Program-made: the position numbers and the translations under genes
From: Pempheris klunzingeri
Taxonomy: Eukaryota; Chordata; Actinopteri; Acropomatiformes; Pempheridae
Direction of reading: 5' to 3'
DNA: 64,000 nt
Assembly: GCF_042242105.1 (NCBI RefSeq)
Contig: NC_092022.1
Coordinates: forward strand, 12,892,001 to 12,956,000
Notes under the pieces: model-generated
What the model saw: only the letters and a program-made list of their open reading frames with translations
Told to the model about the DNA's origin: nothing
Databases searched by the model: none
Shown: piece after piece, positions 48,096 through 64,000 of the stretch
How the letters are laid out: every line of letters starts with the position of its first letter
How positions within the stretch are numbered: position 1 is the first letter of the stretch

Positions 48096-48374
48096 GAGTG
48101 ATGCAGCTTATAGCACAAGGGGGCCATGCCATGTTTGTAATATATCTAAGGTCCCTGAACCCCACTTAAACAAATATAAACTTGAGTTATGGCGCACATT
48201 TCTTGCGTTGTTCAGCAGGTGGCTTTATGCACTACAACAGAACAGAACTACAAACATGGCCCCCTTGTGCTGCAAGCTGCATCACATCACCGTTGCTAGG
48301 ATACACTGATACACTATCAGTCTGTTTACCTTCAAATCTTCAAATCAAGACCAACCTTTATCCGCTTAATCAGG
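48026..48374. repeat. Large inverted repeat at the mov10 copy 2 5' end
   Basis: The left arm 48026-48139 and right arm 48249-48374 are inverted copies. For example 'ctgattaagtggataaag', 'tttgaaggtaaacag', 'catcctagcaac' and 'cacaagggggccatg' on the left return as 'ctttatccgcttaatcag', 'ctgtttaccttcaaa', 'gttgctaggat' and 'catggcccccttgtg' on the right. The arms differ by small indels, including an extra 'gccat' in the left arm. The loop is about 109 bp. The right arm stops at a (GA)n run. Confidence 0.85.
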
Positions 48375-48400
48375 AGAGAGAGAGAGAGAGAGAGAGAGAC
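48375..48400 (+). repeat. (GA)n microsatellite
   Basis: A run of 'gagagaga' abuts the outer edge of the inverted repeat at 48374, where homology between the arms ends. Confidence 0.9.
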
Positions 48401-49596
48401 TCCAGTTTTCTTTTTTCTTTTTTTAATACATTTGAACTTTTGTCACTAGGGGGCAACAGAGACTAATTTTTGCTCAGCTTGTTAAAGGTGACATAGTATA
48501 GTCATTTGAATAATGTTTTAACAAATTGTACATTGTGGTAGCCTTATTTTTTATTTGTTTTCGGTCTTGAAATGTGCTATAGCCTATAAATTAAGTTTCA
48601 TTTGATCTAATTCAGTTTGGTCTCTTCAGACAGCAGCTTTTCTGTACAGATTTACAGCCTGTCTTCACTACTTAATGAGCTTAGAGTGACTGTAATATTT
48701 ATGTAAGTATTGAATTTGTTTTGCTGTGATTGATTTATCATATCTGCATGCTTTAAATCACTAGTATCAAATACAAAGCCGCTTCATAAAAGACGTGACC
48801 TGTCAAGTCAGGCTAGACGTGTTTAATGTTGTCCATCAGTAAGCAGAGGGGGATCTGATGAGGGAGCGATTATTACCATGATAGTTATTATGATTTTAAG
48901 ATTCAAGCTTTCTTATCTTTATCATTTCGCAAAGTACAACCAAATTAAGTGTGCACATACAAATGGTGAAAGCAAGTATGGTCAAAATAAGGGAAAATTG
49001 TGTGGTTCAGCATGCTCAGTAGTTCCTCAGGAGAGACACTATAGGGTTTGGTAAGCCTTTATGCTGGTTGTGAGTTCTGGCATTTAGGCGGGGTTAGTTT
49101 GTGTGCGTGTATCTGAGTGTAGGAGGTGTCTGCTGATGACTCTGAAAAGTTTGGAAGTGGCCAAATGAGGATTAGAGGGACGGGGGGTTGTTTGACACAA
49201 AATCTTCAGAACAACCAGAGGTGTTTGTTTATGCTCATGCCGATCAGTGTTAGTGCTGTGCATGCATCTGTTTGTGTGCTCTCTGTCAACCTCCTATCTG
49301 TCTGCCTATCCGTGTTTGTGTTTGAAGCTGAATTCCGTCCGATGACTATTGTCTTACTGTACAGTCTGTCATCAGTGACTCAGTGATCATCTCGCTGTCC
49401 TGGCGGCTGTGACCCCACATGAGCCAGAATCACACCCAGACAGCAGAGCTTGTGTGTTTCGACATGTGTGTGCCCCTGATAGCAGTGTGCGCGTGTAACT
49501 GTTTATCAAACCGACATGTCGATACATTGTGTGTTGGTGTGCGTGTGTGTCAATGACCCAGGGAGACCAAGAAATGACTTAAACGGCCACAGCTGC

Positions 49597-49610
49597 ATTT
49601 CCATGGCAAC
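49597..49610 (+). promoter_or_regulatory. RFX X-box-like palindrome
   Basis: ATTTCCATGGCAAC matches the paired X-box (GTTGCCATGGCAAC) with a perfect right half-site and a partial left one. It sits in unique, non-repetitive sequence (49540-49790) with balanced base composition. Confidence 0.35.
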
Positions 49611-50308
49611 GGGGTGTTTTAATGGAGGGACATTATGGGCTAGAGAGCGGGGTAATGACCGCTCTGGCCGTCGGAATGCCTTGATCTTATCACCATGGCG
49701 AGAGGGGATGCTCCCACTTTCTGATGGTCTAATAGCCCCCTCTCTAATAGACAGACAGCCTGGGCCACTGAGGTCACCCGGAAACACAGGACCACCGCTC
49801 CCACACACACACACACACACACACGTATACTGGCACACACACCAACCCAAACCAGTAATGTTGCTTTACTCACCTTAAGTGCTCTATATCTGGTCTCACC
49901 AATCAAAACACATACATGCAGCAAGTATATTTGTGATGGAAATATAATCAAAGGGCATTACTTCTAGGAGAGAAAGAAACAAGGGAATGGATGAGGAGAG
50001 TGTAGAGGAGAGATAAGAGCTTGTTGTAAACCTGTTTGTAAAAGAATGGCCTGTCACTGTTTTGGCACCGTCACACACTCTCGTACTCATGTACCCTCCT
50101 GAGTCTCACAAAGCACGGCAGAGTGTATACATGGACAAATCCTATAAATCCATTTGAATACCACAACAGTCTTCTTCTAATCTGTTTGTTTGAAATTTGT
50201 GATGAATCGGCAATTTTCAGCGGACCCAACGCAGGCCTTATCCATGCCTATTTGTCCATGTTAAGGGTTGAGTTATTTCTCAGCACAATTGGTTGGATGC
50301 CAGTGGAG

Positions 50309-50441
<133 letters not shown>

Positions 50442-53400
50442 AATGTTCCTCTTTATCTCACTCAATGAGTGAGTGGAGGTTGGCTGTAAGGCTATCTGTC
50501 CCTCTCAGACACCCAATCTGTCTTTGTCACTGTGCTCGCAGCCACACACACATACACGCTCACACACAGTGACGTTACCATTGATAGACGCTGCTGTTGC
50601 ACCAGTGCCACGTAATTGTGTACTTGATTCTAGCCAGATCGAGAAATGACAGTAATAACTGAAGTGTGTACTTTTTCAGTTGGACTTGGCTGTAATCAAA
50701 TTAATTAGTCTCCACCCAAGTTGAATTTATCAATCAATCCCTGTCTGGCAGACAGACAGTGCTCAGGGTGAGAGCTGTGCCTGTGCTGAAGTGTCCCATT
50801 GAATTTGCTGAAGTGGACTTATCTCCTACCATCCCTCCTCGCATCTCGCCCTTTCCTGGATCCTGACAGGCCTGAGCGCCACACTCATCTGTCCTCCTTA
50901 CACCAGAGAGGCCTCTCTCCTCTGAGCTCAGTCGCACACTCAGACCCCCTCAACCACACATCCTCCTCACAGCTAGCAGAGTGCTGCATGATGCTCAAGG
51001 CAATGATATTGTGTGTGAGGAGTGGACAGTTGATGGCGACAGTGATCATGCTGACAGAAATATTGATGACACCACTGAGTTTAAGTTGACAGTAAAGACA
51101 CCGTCAACCATCTGGTTCGCTTGAAAAAAAGTAAATTTATGTCATTGAAAATTCAGAAAATTACATCCTACAACTTCTTTGTAAGTGAAAAATCCAGAAT
51201 CTGAGAAAGTAAAATATTGTTTATAGTTTATTTCAAAGTTTTTATGTGAAACTACTGGACACAAGATGTCTTTTACTTCACTGAAAAGCTAATTCTCTGT
51301 TTATGTGCTTGGGGGACTTCAAGTATCCACATCACACTTTATAATGATGACTGTCTTCTCATGTAATGCGTCTGTTCCTTACTGGAGGAACAGATGGAAG
51401 GATGAATGTGAGGAATCCACACGTCTTTTTATCAAATATTTCTCAAGTCAAAAGAAATTTGGAATCAGTTCCTTATGATGTGTTGGATGGATGTGTCACC
51501 TTCAGCTAGACATGTGTTAATTTCTTGACGCTACTTAGTGCGATGTCTGTGAGGTCATCACTGCAATATGTCTGTATACTATCCCTTAAACTTGGGTCCA
51601 TTTTAATCCTATCGGTTCATCTTTAGCATCCAGTTATTGAAGAAATTTACAGCAATGCCTTTTAACTGATAGTTTCATGCCACTGTGTCATGTATGACGT
51701 CTGAACAGTAAATATGTGATTTACACAATTTTGCCAATTTTAATCCAACTGAAGGCTTGTGATGTTATATTGGACTACGTAAATAATATTAATTTGACAC
51801 GATTGACTGCCACAGGTTGTGTATAGCACAAAAGAGCCCTGGCTGTCTTAGAAGTAAGTCTGTATCATTGCAGCTACATAGATAAATACATGCAGGGGTT
51901 GTGTGTGCAGTGAAATTACATGGCTGTCCCAAAATGACCCTTTGGAGCCACCATAAGCTCCACCTCATCACGTGCACATACTATATTGAAGTACTAAAAC
52001 TATGAATTACGAAAAACCACTCTAAAATATAAATGAGAGTTCAACAAGAGTTTAAATTTTGCACGAGGATTGAAAAAGTATATCTGCAAGCAGTAATGCT
52101 TGAGGTTGGCCCATGGCACAAATATAACTGGATGTTTGAAATCCTACAACTGTTCAGGTCTTCTGTGCACACACAGGCTATTTGTGTTTGTCCTATGGAC
52201 AAGGACCTCACGCGCAGCTGCATGCAATTATTTTTTTTTTATGCTTTCTCCCTCACGTAAAGTCTAATCCCTGTAACTGATCTCTTGTTTGTATTTTGCA
52301 CTGGTTTTAGTATCTCATCCATTAAACAGCCTCTGTCCTAAACTCTCTTTCTAAGAGGACAGAGCTGCGTTACCAACATTTGTCAATTGTGAAGTGACTA
52401 TGGGACTGTTTCACCATATATAATCAACTCATAATCAGCTAAACGTCAGGGTTGGAGGACCCTGTGATGGGTTGCCCTGGAGATGACATCTGCTGTGTGT
52501 TTTTTGTTTGTTACATTATTCTTGCATGTATATCATGATGGCTATCTAGTTTCTTTGTGTGTATAGCTGCATGTAGCTTGGTCTGGCATGGTATGTTGTT
52601 GTGAAGTGGAATCAGGTTTATTGATTTGTTTACCAGGAGTAGGAAGCTTTTCAAGCATGCGCATGGCTTTCATCCTCTCTCCCTTACTGTCCCTCTTTGA
52701 CTTTAAACTATTGGGTGAGAGAGGACATTCACGTGCAGGGTGGTCATATTGTCACAATCCCCCAACCAAACCAAGACACAAACCCCCTTTAACATCACCT
52801 TCTCTTACAGCGTGTTACTCCATCAGATTACATGTTCCTCGTGCTGTTGTTGTTGTATGCGGCTTGGCTCTCTGTGTGGTAAACAGCTGTTGGTGTGTGC
52901 TTTAGTGTTTGATAAACACATTAGACTGTTGTTTACTCTCCCCTAAACTATCCCAGTTCAAACACTTGATAGAGATGGAGCTCCGAGCCAATAATGAAGA
53001 TGTGAGCATCATTATAGTACTGTCAATAGAGAGAACAAAATCATGCTGCTCACATGCATAAAATATCTTTAAGTCATGCACATTGTTGACATTTATCAGT
53101 CCTGAGTAGCTAGGATGAAAACCATTTTCCAGGTGTTGTACCATTCCACCATTCTTTATCTTTATATCAACATATTTGTCACAAAGACCCTTTTAAGTAG
53201 GATTTGATTAGCTAATTTCAGTCTTTGTATACAGTATGTATGTGTGCATAGAGTAGCTGGTCTGTCAGTAACTCAGAAATAGCTTTTTCTAACATAAGGG
53301 GGACCGTGAGACCTTGCAACATACGGTATAAGAGTGATGCATGTTTCTACACCCACTGTTTGTATGCGTGTACCTGGTGTAAATGGGTGTTTGCATGTAC

Positions 53401-56400
53401 AGCGAGCATGGGTGTGTACGTCCTTTCATACATGTTAATGTGCTGGATGTATGATCTATAATGTACAATTTGAACAGTGAGGTTGGTGCTGCTGCCGCCT
53501 CCCCCCTACAGCCTCTGCACAAGAGGAGTCAAAACACTGTGAGTAGTTGGCTTTAGTTACTGGAGGGGGATGTGGACTCAGCATGGTATTGCCAAAACAA
53601 GGTGTGGCGTGTCACAGCCTCTCTAGCTCACAGTGGGTATAATTAAAATAGCAATCAAAGAGTACAATTTCCTTTAGGCACTGCCATACCAATGTGATCT
53701 GACTGCGTCCCTTCTCTCCTGAGCTTTTGTTATACAGATTATGGTTGGTATAGTATTATTATTGTACAATATTTCTCATATATTACACACACATTTAGTT
53801 TTGTTGGGAATATTTGTGTGTATGCTCATTATTGTGTAATCTGATCTTTTCTATTATAATGCCTAAATTTCTTTAAAATGATTTTGATGATGAAAATTAA
53901 CATTAACATAGAAAAAGATTGTTTCATTTATCTCATTTAGCTCAGATTTCAAAATGAAAGATCAAATCTCTGTTAACAAAGTGCAGATAGTAAGACTGAA
54001 ACCTCTCATTTATTGACATGGAGTTTTTTATTTCATTTATTGACAATTTTAGATATATAAGAATATATGAGACCAGGCTCTAGATTTAGGTCTTGTAGCA
54101 TTTGTACTGGGTTAAGCCTTTGTGAAAGCTCTATTAGACTTGATTAAATTATCTCCTCAGAGAGAGTGGGATGCCGAAGCATAAACAAGTCACTCTGAAT
54201 GGAGAGAGGGACAGATGAGTTTCCTTCTGTTGTTTTTGTTTCACCAGCACTTTATTGTAAAACTGAAATGATATCGTTCCCGTGGCAGCTCTGTGTAAAT
54301 GTTTTGTGCGCAGTATTCCTCCATTTCATGCCGAGTGCTTGCTCTGTTTACCAGTGTTTACTGAGCAACTGAGGCTACTGTACTGTGTCCTTGCTCTCCA
54401 TCAGCTGTCTCTGTGCTGGTAGAAGGTGAAGCCCAGCCGGGGGTGGTGTGGAGGCTTGTTGTGGCACCAGCACTCTGATGGTCAATATGAAGACAAAGAT
54501 GATCCCAAGTTTCAATTATTCTACATCTGGGCCAATTTAACACACAGTATACTCCAGGAAGATGAAAACTGGAGAAAGCTGCACCTCTAAACACAAACAA
54601 GACAGTCTCCAACATTCCACATGGAGAGTGTTTGTTTGCGTGGTGTGACTTAGGGATTTGTTGTATGAGTGAATTTATCTTTCTTGTTGTATCTTTAGTG
54701 GTTTGTGTTATTAAAGGTGAGGAGTCTTGGAGACTGGGAGTGGGATGTTGGCTTCAGTGATGTGGTAAACACATCTACTCAACTCTAAGCAACAATAAAC
54801 ACACAGTTGTAAGCATGTTTGAGTACAGGTAGACAACCCCAGTAGATACTTTCACCTTTCACCCATTTGGCTACGGCCTTATGTTTTTTTTTTTTCTGTG
54901 TTTAGACTGGCATCTGGTACTGTGATATTTTTTTCCCCAAGTGGTAGACGTTTGAGGAGTCAGAGTGTACCACCCTTTGGCGCAGTATGTGCTGATTAAA
55001 AGTCACAGGGATGAGTTTCGGTTTGATTGTGTGTTCACGCTGGGATGGTTCGGCGCTATCTATCACTGTCACTCAGGTAGCCGCAGTATCACTGTTAGTG
55101 TCAGCATCAGTGTGTGTCAGCTGGTATCACTCACTGGTATCTATGTCTGTGAGGCCTACACAATTTGACCCTGACCCTGTATCTCTCCCGTTTCCCACAC
55201 CTCTGTCTCTCGTTGTCTGTGTGTGTGTGTGTGTATGTGTCAGTGTGTATTGTCAGCCCAAACCCCCAGATTCCCTGGTATGTTGGTGGAATTTCGACTA
55301 TTTTACCAGGTCACTGTTGTTTGTGCCTTGCGAGGTGTGTCTGTAAATTCCCACACAGGGAGGGAGATAAACACACTCACACTGTCACACGCATATACAA
55401 ACCTCGTCACATGGCATCCCACACCTTGCACGGAGAAGGTCCACTGCGACTGTCTAAATGTCCGACTCAAGTTCAGCACAACTACAGTCTTTGTCCTTTT
55501 AACCCTAATGGTGGCTGTCATTGAGTCGAACCTGTGGAATATTCTGCTTCCCAACGCTAAGCTTGACTTCTGGGCTTGCAGCGAGCAAGTTATATCACAA
55601 GATAAATTAGGGATGACAAATTAGTGCTGTGTCAGGTCACCCAGGCTTTCTATTCACGGAAAATTCATTGAGGTCAACCTACATGGGGTTGTATGTGTCA
55701 GCAGTTGGAGCAATTATAGAAGCACCGGAAATGTTTTACATGCAGTGGTGAGTGATTGCTGAAATACTGCCCTGCCAATGAAGACTAAGGAATTGTTAGG
55801 GAAAATTACAATTTTATTCTTGCAACTTGCCAGATCAAAGAATTGATTTGGCAACCAGTTTCCTGTTGGACTAATACTTTGAGTGAAGGAGAACCGCAGT
55901 TGCTGCAGTATATTATAGAGGCACTACTGTGATGCTATCCAAATGTATTGCTGTGAAGCATTATAGGAGACGACAGAGCAAAGGTGGAAGTTAGTGAAAG
56001 TTGAGGGCCTGGGGGGTAATGGGTGGACATTTTTTTGCTGTAGCTTTCAGGAGATAAGTGTTTTGTGTTGAAATCCCCTTTTTCCCTCTGTGCAAACCCA
56101 TATTTTCTCTCCGTCTGTGTCTCTACACCCCTCGGGTCCTGGCAGGTCACGTAAATATTAGTCTGAGCTCCCTAATAAATCTGCATGTCCTACTGCTCCC
56201 ACAGCCTCCCAACCCAAACCTGTTCCCAACAAAGCTGCACCACCTAATACCTAATAGCTGACACCCACCTCATCAAATAGAGGCAGACCGAAAGGATGAA
56301 AAATGAATGGAAGAGTTGACACTGTAGGCAGCTACACTGTAGGCCAGATTTTAAATCCAGCAGAGCAGGTGTTCTTCTGAATAGGTTCACCTCTTTGCCT

Positions 56401-58859
56401 GCCAGCCAGAGAGGAGCTTAGCTACATGAACAAGCCGTTAATGTTTAGGAGGTGTCAACAGGCGACGGATCAGTGGTGAGCATTCATAGTGCTGAAGGTT
56501 CTCTGTTGATACACCTAAACTTTATGACCCCTGACCTCCCTAGACTCCTCTTCCAACCTCTGGGAAAAAAAATGACCCAGCTTCTACCGGCCCTGAGGGG
56601 TAAACTCATCCCACCACACATATACACACACACACTTGTATGTTTGTATGCACTTTCTGGACACAAACAGTGAGTGACAGAGCAGAAAGGCTTGCTAACA
56701 CACTGAGGGTTTCACCAGACAGGTGATAGGTGAGCTCAGGGGGCACTGGGGTGGGGAGGGGTCCTATCCTCGCCTGCAGGTATGTACATGTGAATATGTG
56801 TGCGAAACAGATCGCATGGCCGACACACCCAGACCACCCCAAGGTGAATGTTATGGGGCAGTTGTTGGTGGGGTCTCCGGCTAAATTCCCACACACAGAA
56901 ATCTGTATCAGAGCGAAGGAGGAGGAGGGAGGTGGAGGGTGGCGGTCAGACGGAGGTGGCAGGTGGGGCGAGTAATGATGATGAATTGTGGGGAACGCGG
57001 TTCTTTCTGCTCAGATTAAGATCTTCTGATAAACATGCCCGCTAGGTCTCTAAGTAACCCTAGACATTTCTCTCTTACCTTCATCCATCCATTTGCCTTG
57101 CTGTCTTCCTTCTCTCCTCTCACACTCCTTTAGTTTCTATTTCTCAAGTGAGGCTTCATTTTAGAGCTAGATGTGACGGTCAGCTGTCACACAGGCTGTG
57201 AAGTCCATCCTCTATTCTCAGGCTTGTTGTTATTTGACAACCAAAGGTCAGACTGACATGCATTACAGCCTGGACATATGGTTGATACATTTACATAACT
57301 GTCAATGGTATGGAGACACTGGGGTGGGAGACGGAGGGAGAGAATATAGAACAAGTGTGGAAAAAAAAGGGTGACACAGTTCAGAATAACTGTGACAATG
57401 TTGAATAAATGAATGGCGCACTGTGTGTCTGTCTGTGTGGCAACAGTCCAACGTGTGTGTCAGTGTACCCGTTTAGTTTGTACTGTGTTCAACAACTGCG
57501 CAACCTTCACTTCTCAACAAAAAATACAGAATATTCAAGTGAGCCACAATTTGATTTGTTCCACTTGTGCCTGTGATTTTACCACAAAGCTGCTGAGCTG
57601 AGGGCCCAGTCAGATTACTTGGCCTTGGATGATTCTGATTTATTACAATTTCGGTCTCATTTTTCAGCTTTGACCAGTGTTGGTTATGATAACACACTAA
57701 GTTAATTGCTGAAATCCAAGAACATGGCAACATTACTACAGTGGGGAAATTAATCGGAAGCAGTCAAGACGTACAAACAATCTGTGAACAATCCAACTGA
57801 TTATCTAAACCACTTCATCTTGAAGTAAAACCAAGTTAACGCACATGTTATGTCTGTAATTACATAATAATAATAAATCACCATTACACAGAAAAACTGA
57901 CTGCTCCTGTTTCTTGTCCTATCGGACCTCTTTGTAGTAATGTCACCACTCCCAGTCCCAGATCCCAATAATTTACTCAGTGAGTACAATGTTATCATAA
58001 CCAATAGAACTGATAGCCAAAGCTACAAAAAAGTTTTTGGGATAAACTAGAATTAACTTTTAAATCTCCTGTGTTGCTTGATGCCATTTCTGTGTCCTGG
58101 GTAAGTACAACCTCCCTCGCCCACAGCGCTGCCTGCCAGCTGTGAAGACTAATGGTTTGCCTGTGATAGTCTGTAACAGGAATGCTCTCAGCCTGGCATC
58201 CAGGACACAGATAGACTGCCATAGGAAGCTGGCACTAGAATAGTCTCAATGACTGGAATTGCTTGATAATATTACCCTGAGGGATAATAAAGCTTATCTT
58301 ATCTAACAATATGGGCCTCCCGTGGCTACTCAGACACCACTTCTAGGATGTTGAGGGTTCTTCTTTTCTTTTTTTTTTAAACTGCTGAGTGAATCATGAG
58401 TAGCCTAATATTGGTGCATCAAAAACTGTGATTATAAGGCGATGTCCCATTTAAAAAAAAAAAAAAAGATTGTGTCAATTGAAGACACTAAGGAGAGTTC
58501 AGTGTTTTCATCTCAGTTGTTCTTCTGTACTGTACATTTCTGACTGCTTCCTGCATTAAGGTATCTCCAGGGCAGATGTCATAGAATCAGTGTGTTCAAT
58601 CCGGCCTGAATGTGGCTGCGTCCTGTCCCAAGCCTGGGTAAGGAGACAGGATCTTATCACCAGGGCACGTTGACAAACACAATCTACAGGGTAAAACCTG
58701 ACAGAAAAATGTAATAGTGTCATAAGACAGTACAGATATGCTGAGTAAAAAGGCAATAAATTAATGCTGTGTCATTTGGCCTCTCCAAATAGGCATCTAT
58801 GCAGTTGGGTTTACACACTACTTTGTCTTAGGGTTGCGCTTGTGTACGTTGTCTTTTTT

Positions 58860-59130
58860 TGAATTCACATTATCAGGAGTCTCTCGGCTCTAATATAACA
58901 GAGACTGAACTGGACTGAGAGTCTGGGGAGCAGAGGGGGCTGATGCAGAGAAGATTGCTGGAAAGTATTCCCTTTGATAAGCTGGCCAAGAAGCCTTTGA
59001 TTAAATGTGGTCCCAGCAGGAGCCCACACTAGGTCCTCTGTGGCACGACCATGTCCAATCACCAGCTATCAACAGCCCCGGGTAATTACAGCCATCTAGT
59101 CATTAGCCTGGGACCCACCTGGAATTCCAC
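58860..59130. promoter_or_regulatory. Candidate wnt2b-proximal enhancer with two TCF/LEF motifs
   Basis: About 1.5 kb beyond the wnt2b stop codon, CCTTTGAT occurs twice on the same strand (58971-58978 and 58994-59001), 23 bp apart. A homeodomain-type GGTAATTA follows near 59080. The block is unique-looking and not AT-rich. CTTTGAT is the core of the TCF/LEF binding site through which canonical Wnt signalling acts. Confidence 0.35.
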
Positions 59131-60570
59131 ATAGTGAGGGGTGGGATGAGGCCAGCAGGGGTTGGGGTTTAGGTTGGCCCTTTAATCAAACACTTCCCTC
59201 CCCTTGACTGATATAGCGCACCCCACCCCAACTCACACAGAATCAACCTTTGTTACTGACATAGATTGTATTATTACTGCCCCAGTGTCTCTCAACTCAT
59301 GCTGGTGAAAAGCAGCCATGGTGTGTATACATGTGTGTGAGTGTGTGTGTGTGTGATGGGAATAACACTAGTTGTAGAACAGAACTTACTGAATACCCTG
59401 CGCAGTCATCACAACGATTAGTTCTGCTCTGTTGGCACTATCAAGTCTCGTTCTTGCCTTCAACCTCTATGTTTGTCGGTCTGAACAAAAAACAAAGATT
59501 CCAGTGTCATACTAATGCACCATATATTTCATATGAACATCTGTTTAGATAAGGCAATATACACAATGTTATACAAGCAAGCTGGAGAGCAGAGAAGTGA
59601 AATCTGTCTGATGTTGTGGTTATGTGTGACCGCCTCCTCCTTATTCTTCTTCTTCTTCTCCTTCTTCTTCCTGTCAGCGGCAGTCAGTCATATTACACAC
59701 TGAAAACTAGAGTACACTGTATAATCATAATAATGGCAGTGCTCTTCTCCTACTCATGTCAGCCAATGTAGTGCAGTCTCATCTGCAGATGAGAAATGAA
59801 ACAACACTTTACAATTTAAATAAATCACTTTAAACAGGTTTTTTTTTTTTTCTTTTTTTCTTTTTTTTTTTTTACATTTGCATTCAAAGTTCCCATGACG
59901 CATTCGTCCATTTTTTCATCCGGTGTCCATCTCCTTGTCCTCCCTTGAAGTCCTCTGCCTGGACTTCTGTTTGGCCATACACAGCCAAACTTATGTTTGG
60001 ATGTCCACTTCTCAAAGTGCACTTGTCAAGCTACTTCCCAAAGTCCTACCATGTTTTCATTTTTGGCAGATAAAAGTGAATTTCCCCAAAAAAAGAAAGA
60101 AAATTATGTGAGTATATGATGTTTTTGTAATAATACTGGATACGTTTGAAGGCTCAGTTAATGTAAAAATGTGTCTTTAAAGCATGATGAAAGCAGCAAA
60201 CCATTTTAACCCAGAACCACACGCTAGAAAAAAAGGCCATCTGGACTGAATCTTTGATAAAAGCCCAATCCACCAAAAACCCAAGAGTTCGCTGGTTTCA
60301 CCGTTCATCGTCTGATCCCAGGAATTCAGTCACACGGCCATTCACAAATGGGGGCTAATAGGTATTAATTCATATTGATGGGTACTGAATTCTAGTGCTT
60401 TCACAGAGACAGGTAGAAAAGCCATGCATGATGAACTGAGGTGGGGGCAGGGGAGGGCGGAGACGCAGAGCACTTTCGGACAAACTTTCCCAGAATGCCA
60501 TGTTCCACAGGATGTCCTGTAAAGGGGAAAGGGGTGGGGTTGCATTACAGGGGGCAGAAAGGGTGTGTCC

Positions 60571-63632
<3,062 letters not shown>

Positions 63633-63729
63633 CTAAGAGAGAGAGACGGAGAGAGTACAAGCGCAAAAAAGAAACACAGATGTTAGACTGCGGTAGAGGT
63701 TAGAATAACACAATTTATTATTGATTACA

Positions 63730-63920
63730 GAAATTACAGTTACTGGGGTTTCCACGGTCATGGAAAACCTGGAAAAGTCATGGACTTTCAAAATCTTACT
63801 TTTCAAGCTTGCAAAAGTCATGGAATTATTAAAATCCTTTAATGGTTTGGGAAAGTGATGGAATTTTGTTGTGTGAAATGAAATTAATTGTTTCCGTAAT
63901 CTTCAGTAAAATTCACATAA
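63730..63920. repeat. Interspersed repeat with 'gtcatgga' motif
   Basis: Phrases of the type 'gtcatggaaaacctggaaaa', 'gtcatggactttcaaaa' and 'gtcatggaattattaaaat' are reiterated, typical of a dispersed repeat found widely in fish. It lies in the wnt2b intron upstream of the exon at 63632. Confidence 0.55.
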
Positions 63921-64000
63921 TATAATGGCAAATTTGCCAGCTGCCTGAAATTATGTTTGAATAGAGTTTGAATCTGATATGTCGGGAAAATGTACATTTT

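Noticed and set aside
49506-49878. Open frames of 103-120 codons on both strands
   Set aside because: They have no start context, domain or splice support and overlap simple repeats; the DNA is better explained as a candidate non-coding element.
60342-60570. Extension of the large minus-strand frame overlapping the last wnt2b exon
   Set aside because: It is in a different frame from Wnt2b; the sequence below 60571 is the wnt2b 3' UTR.

Overview
This 64 kb window is vertebrate nuclear DNA, almost certainly from a teleost fish. The evidence is genes split into many short GT-AG exons, long introns, dense (GT)n/(CA)n microsatellites, a Tc1-like transposon, and interspersed repeat types common in fish. 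I see no bacterial, viral or organellar genes. The gene set rhoc, mov10, wnt2b matches a known vertebrate neighbourhood (human 1p13: RHOC, MOV10, CAPZA1, ST7L, WNT2B).

Layout, left to right. 1-6.6 kb: non-coding DNA with interspersed repeats and two candidate promoter-like spots. 6.64-24.7 kb, plus strand: rhoc, with a probable 5' UTR exon at about 6640-6758, a 12 kb first intron, and four coding exons (18743-22909) encoding a complete 193-residue RhoC-type GTPase. 25.58-37.13 kb, minus strand: a complete mov10 RNA helicase gene with 23 coding exons, 999 residues and every exon junction in phase. Its introns carry a young Tc1-like transposon (33661-35244) and a retroposon-like insertion with a small membrane-protein ORF (31209-32310). 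38.87-47.99 kb, minus strand: a second, diverged mov10 with 21 recognised coding exons and about 880 residues. Its helicase motifs are intact, but it has no counterpart of the first two coding exons of its neighbour. 48.0-48.4 kb: a large inverted repeat over the putative first exon of that second copy. 48.4-60.3 kb: about 12 kb without recognisable genes, holding microsatellites and candidate regulatory elements. 60.57-63.63 kb, minus strand: the last three coding exons of wnt2b; the gene continues past the right edge.

rhoc and the first mov10 are convergent (tail to tail). The two mov10 genes are head-to-tail tandem duplicates. MOV10 is known as an RNA helicase of RNA-silencing and antiviral/anti-retroelement complexes, so the most interesting feature here is the tandem pair: one full-length and one N-terminally shortened, with a conserved motor and fast-diverging N-terminal region. 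RhoC (cytoskeletal signalling) and Wnt2b (secreted morphogen) are physical neighbours, with no evidence of a shared pathway.

All exon boundaries were read by eye from splice signals, reading phase and knowledge of the families. No database or transcript evidence was available.
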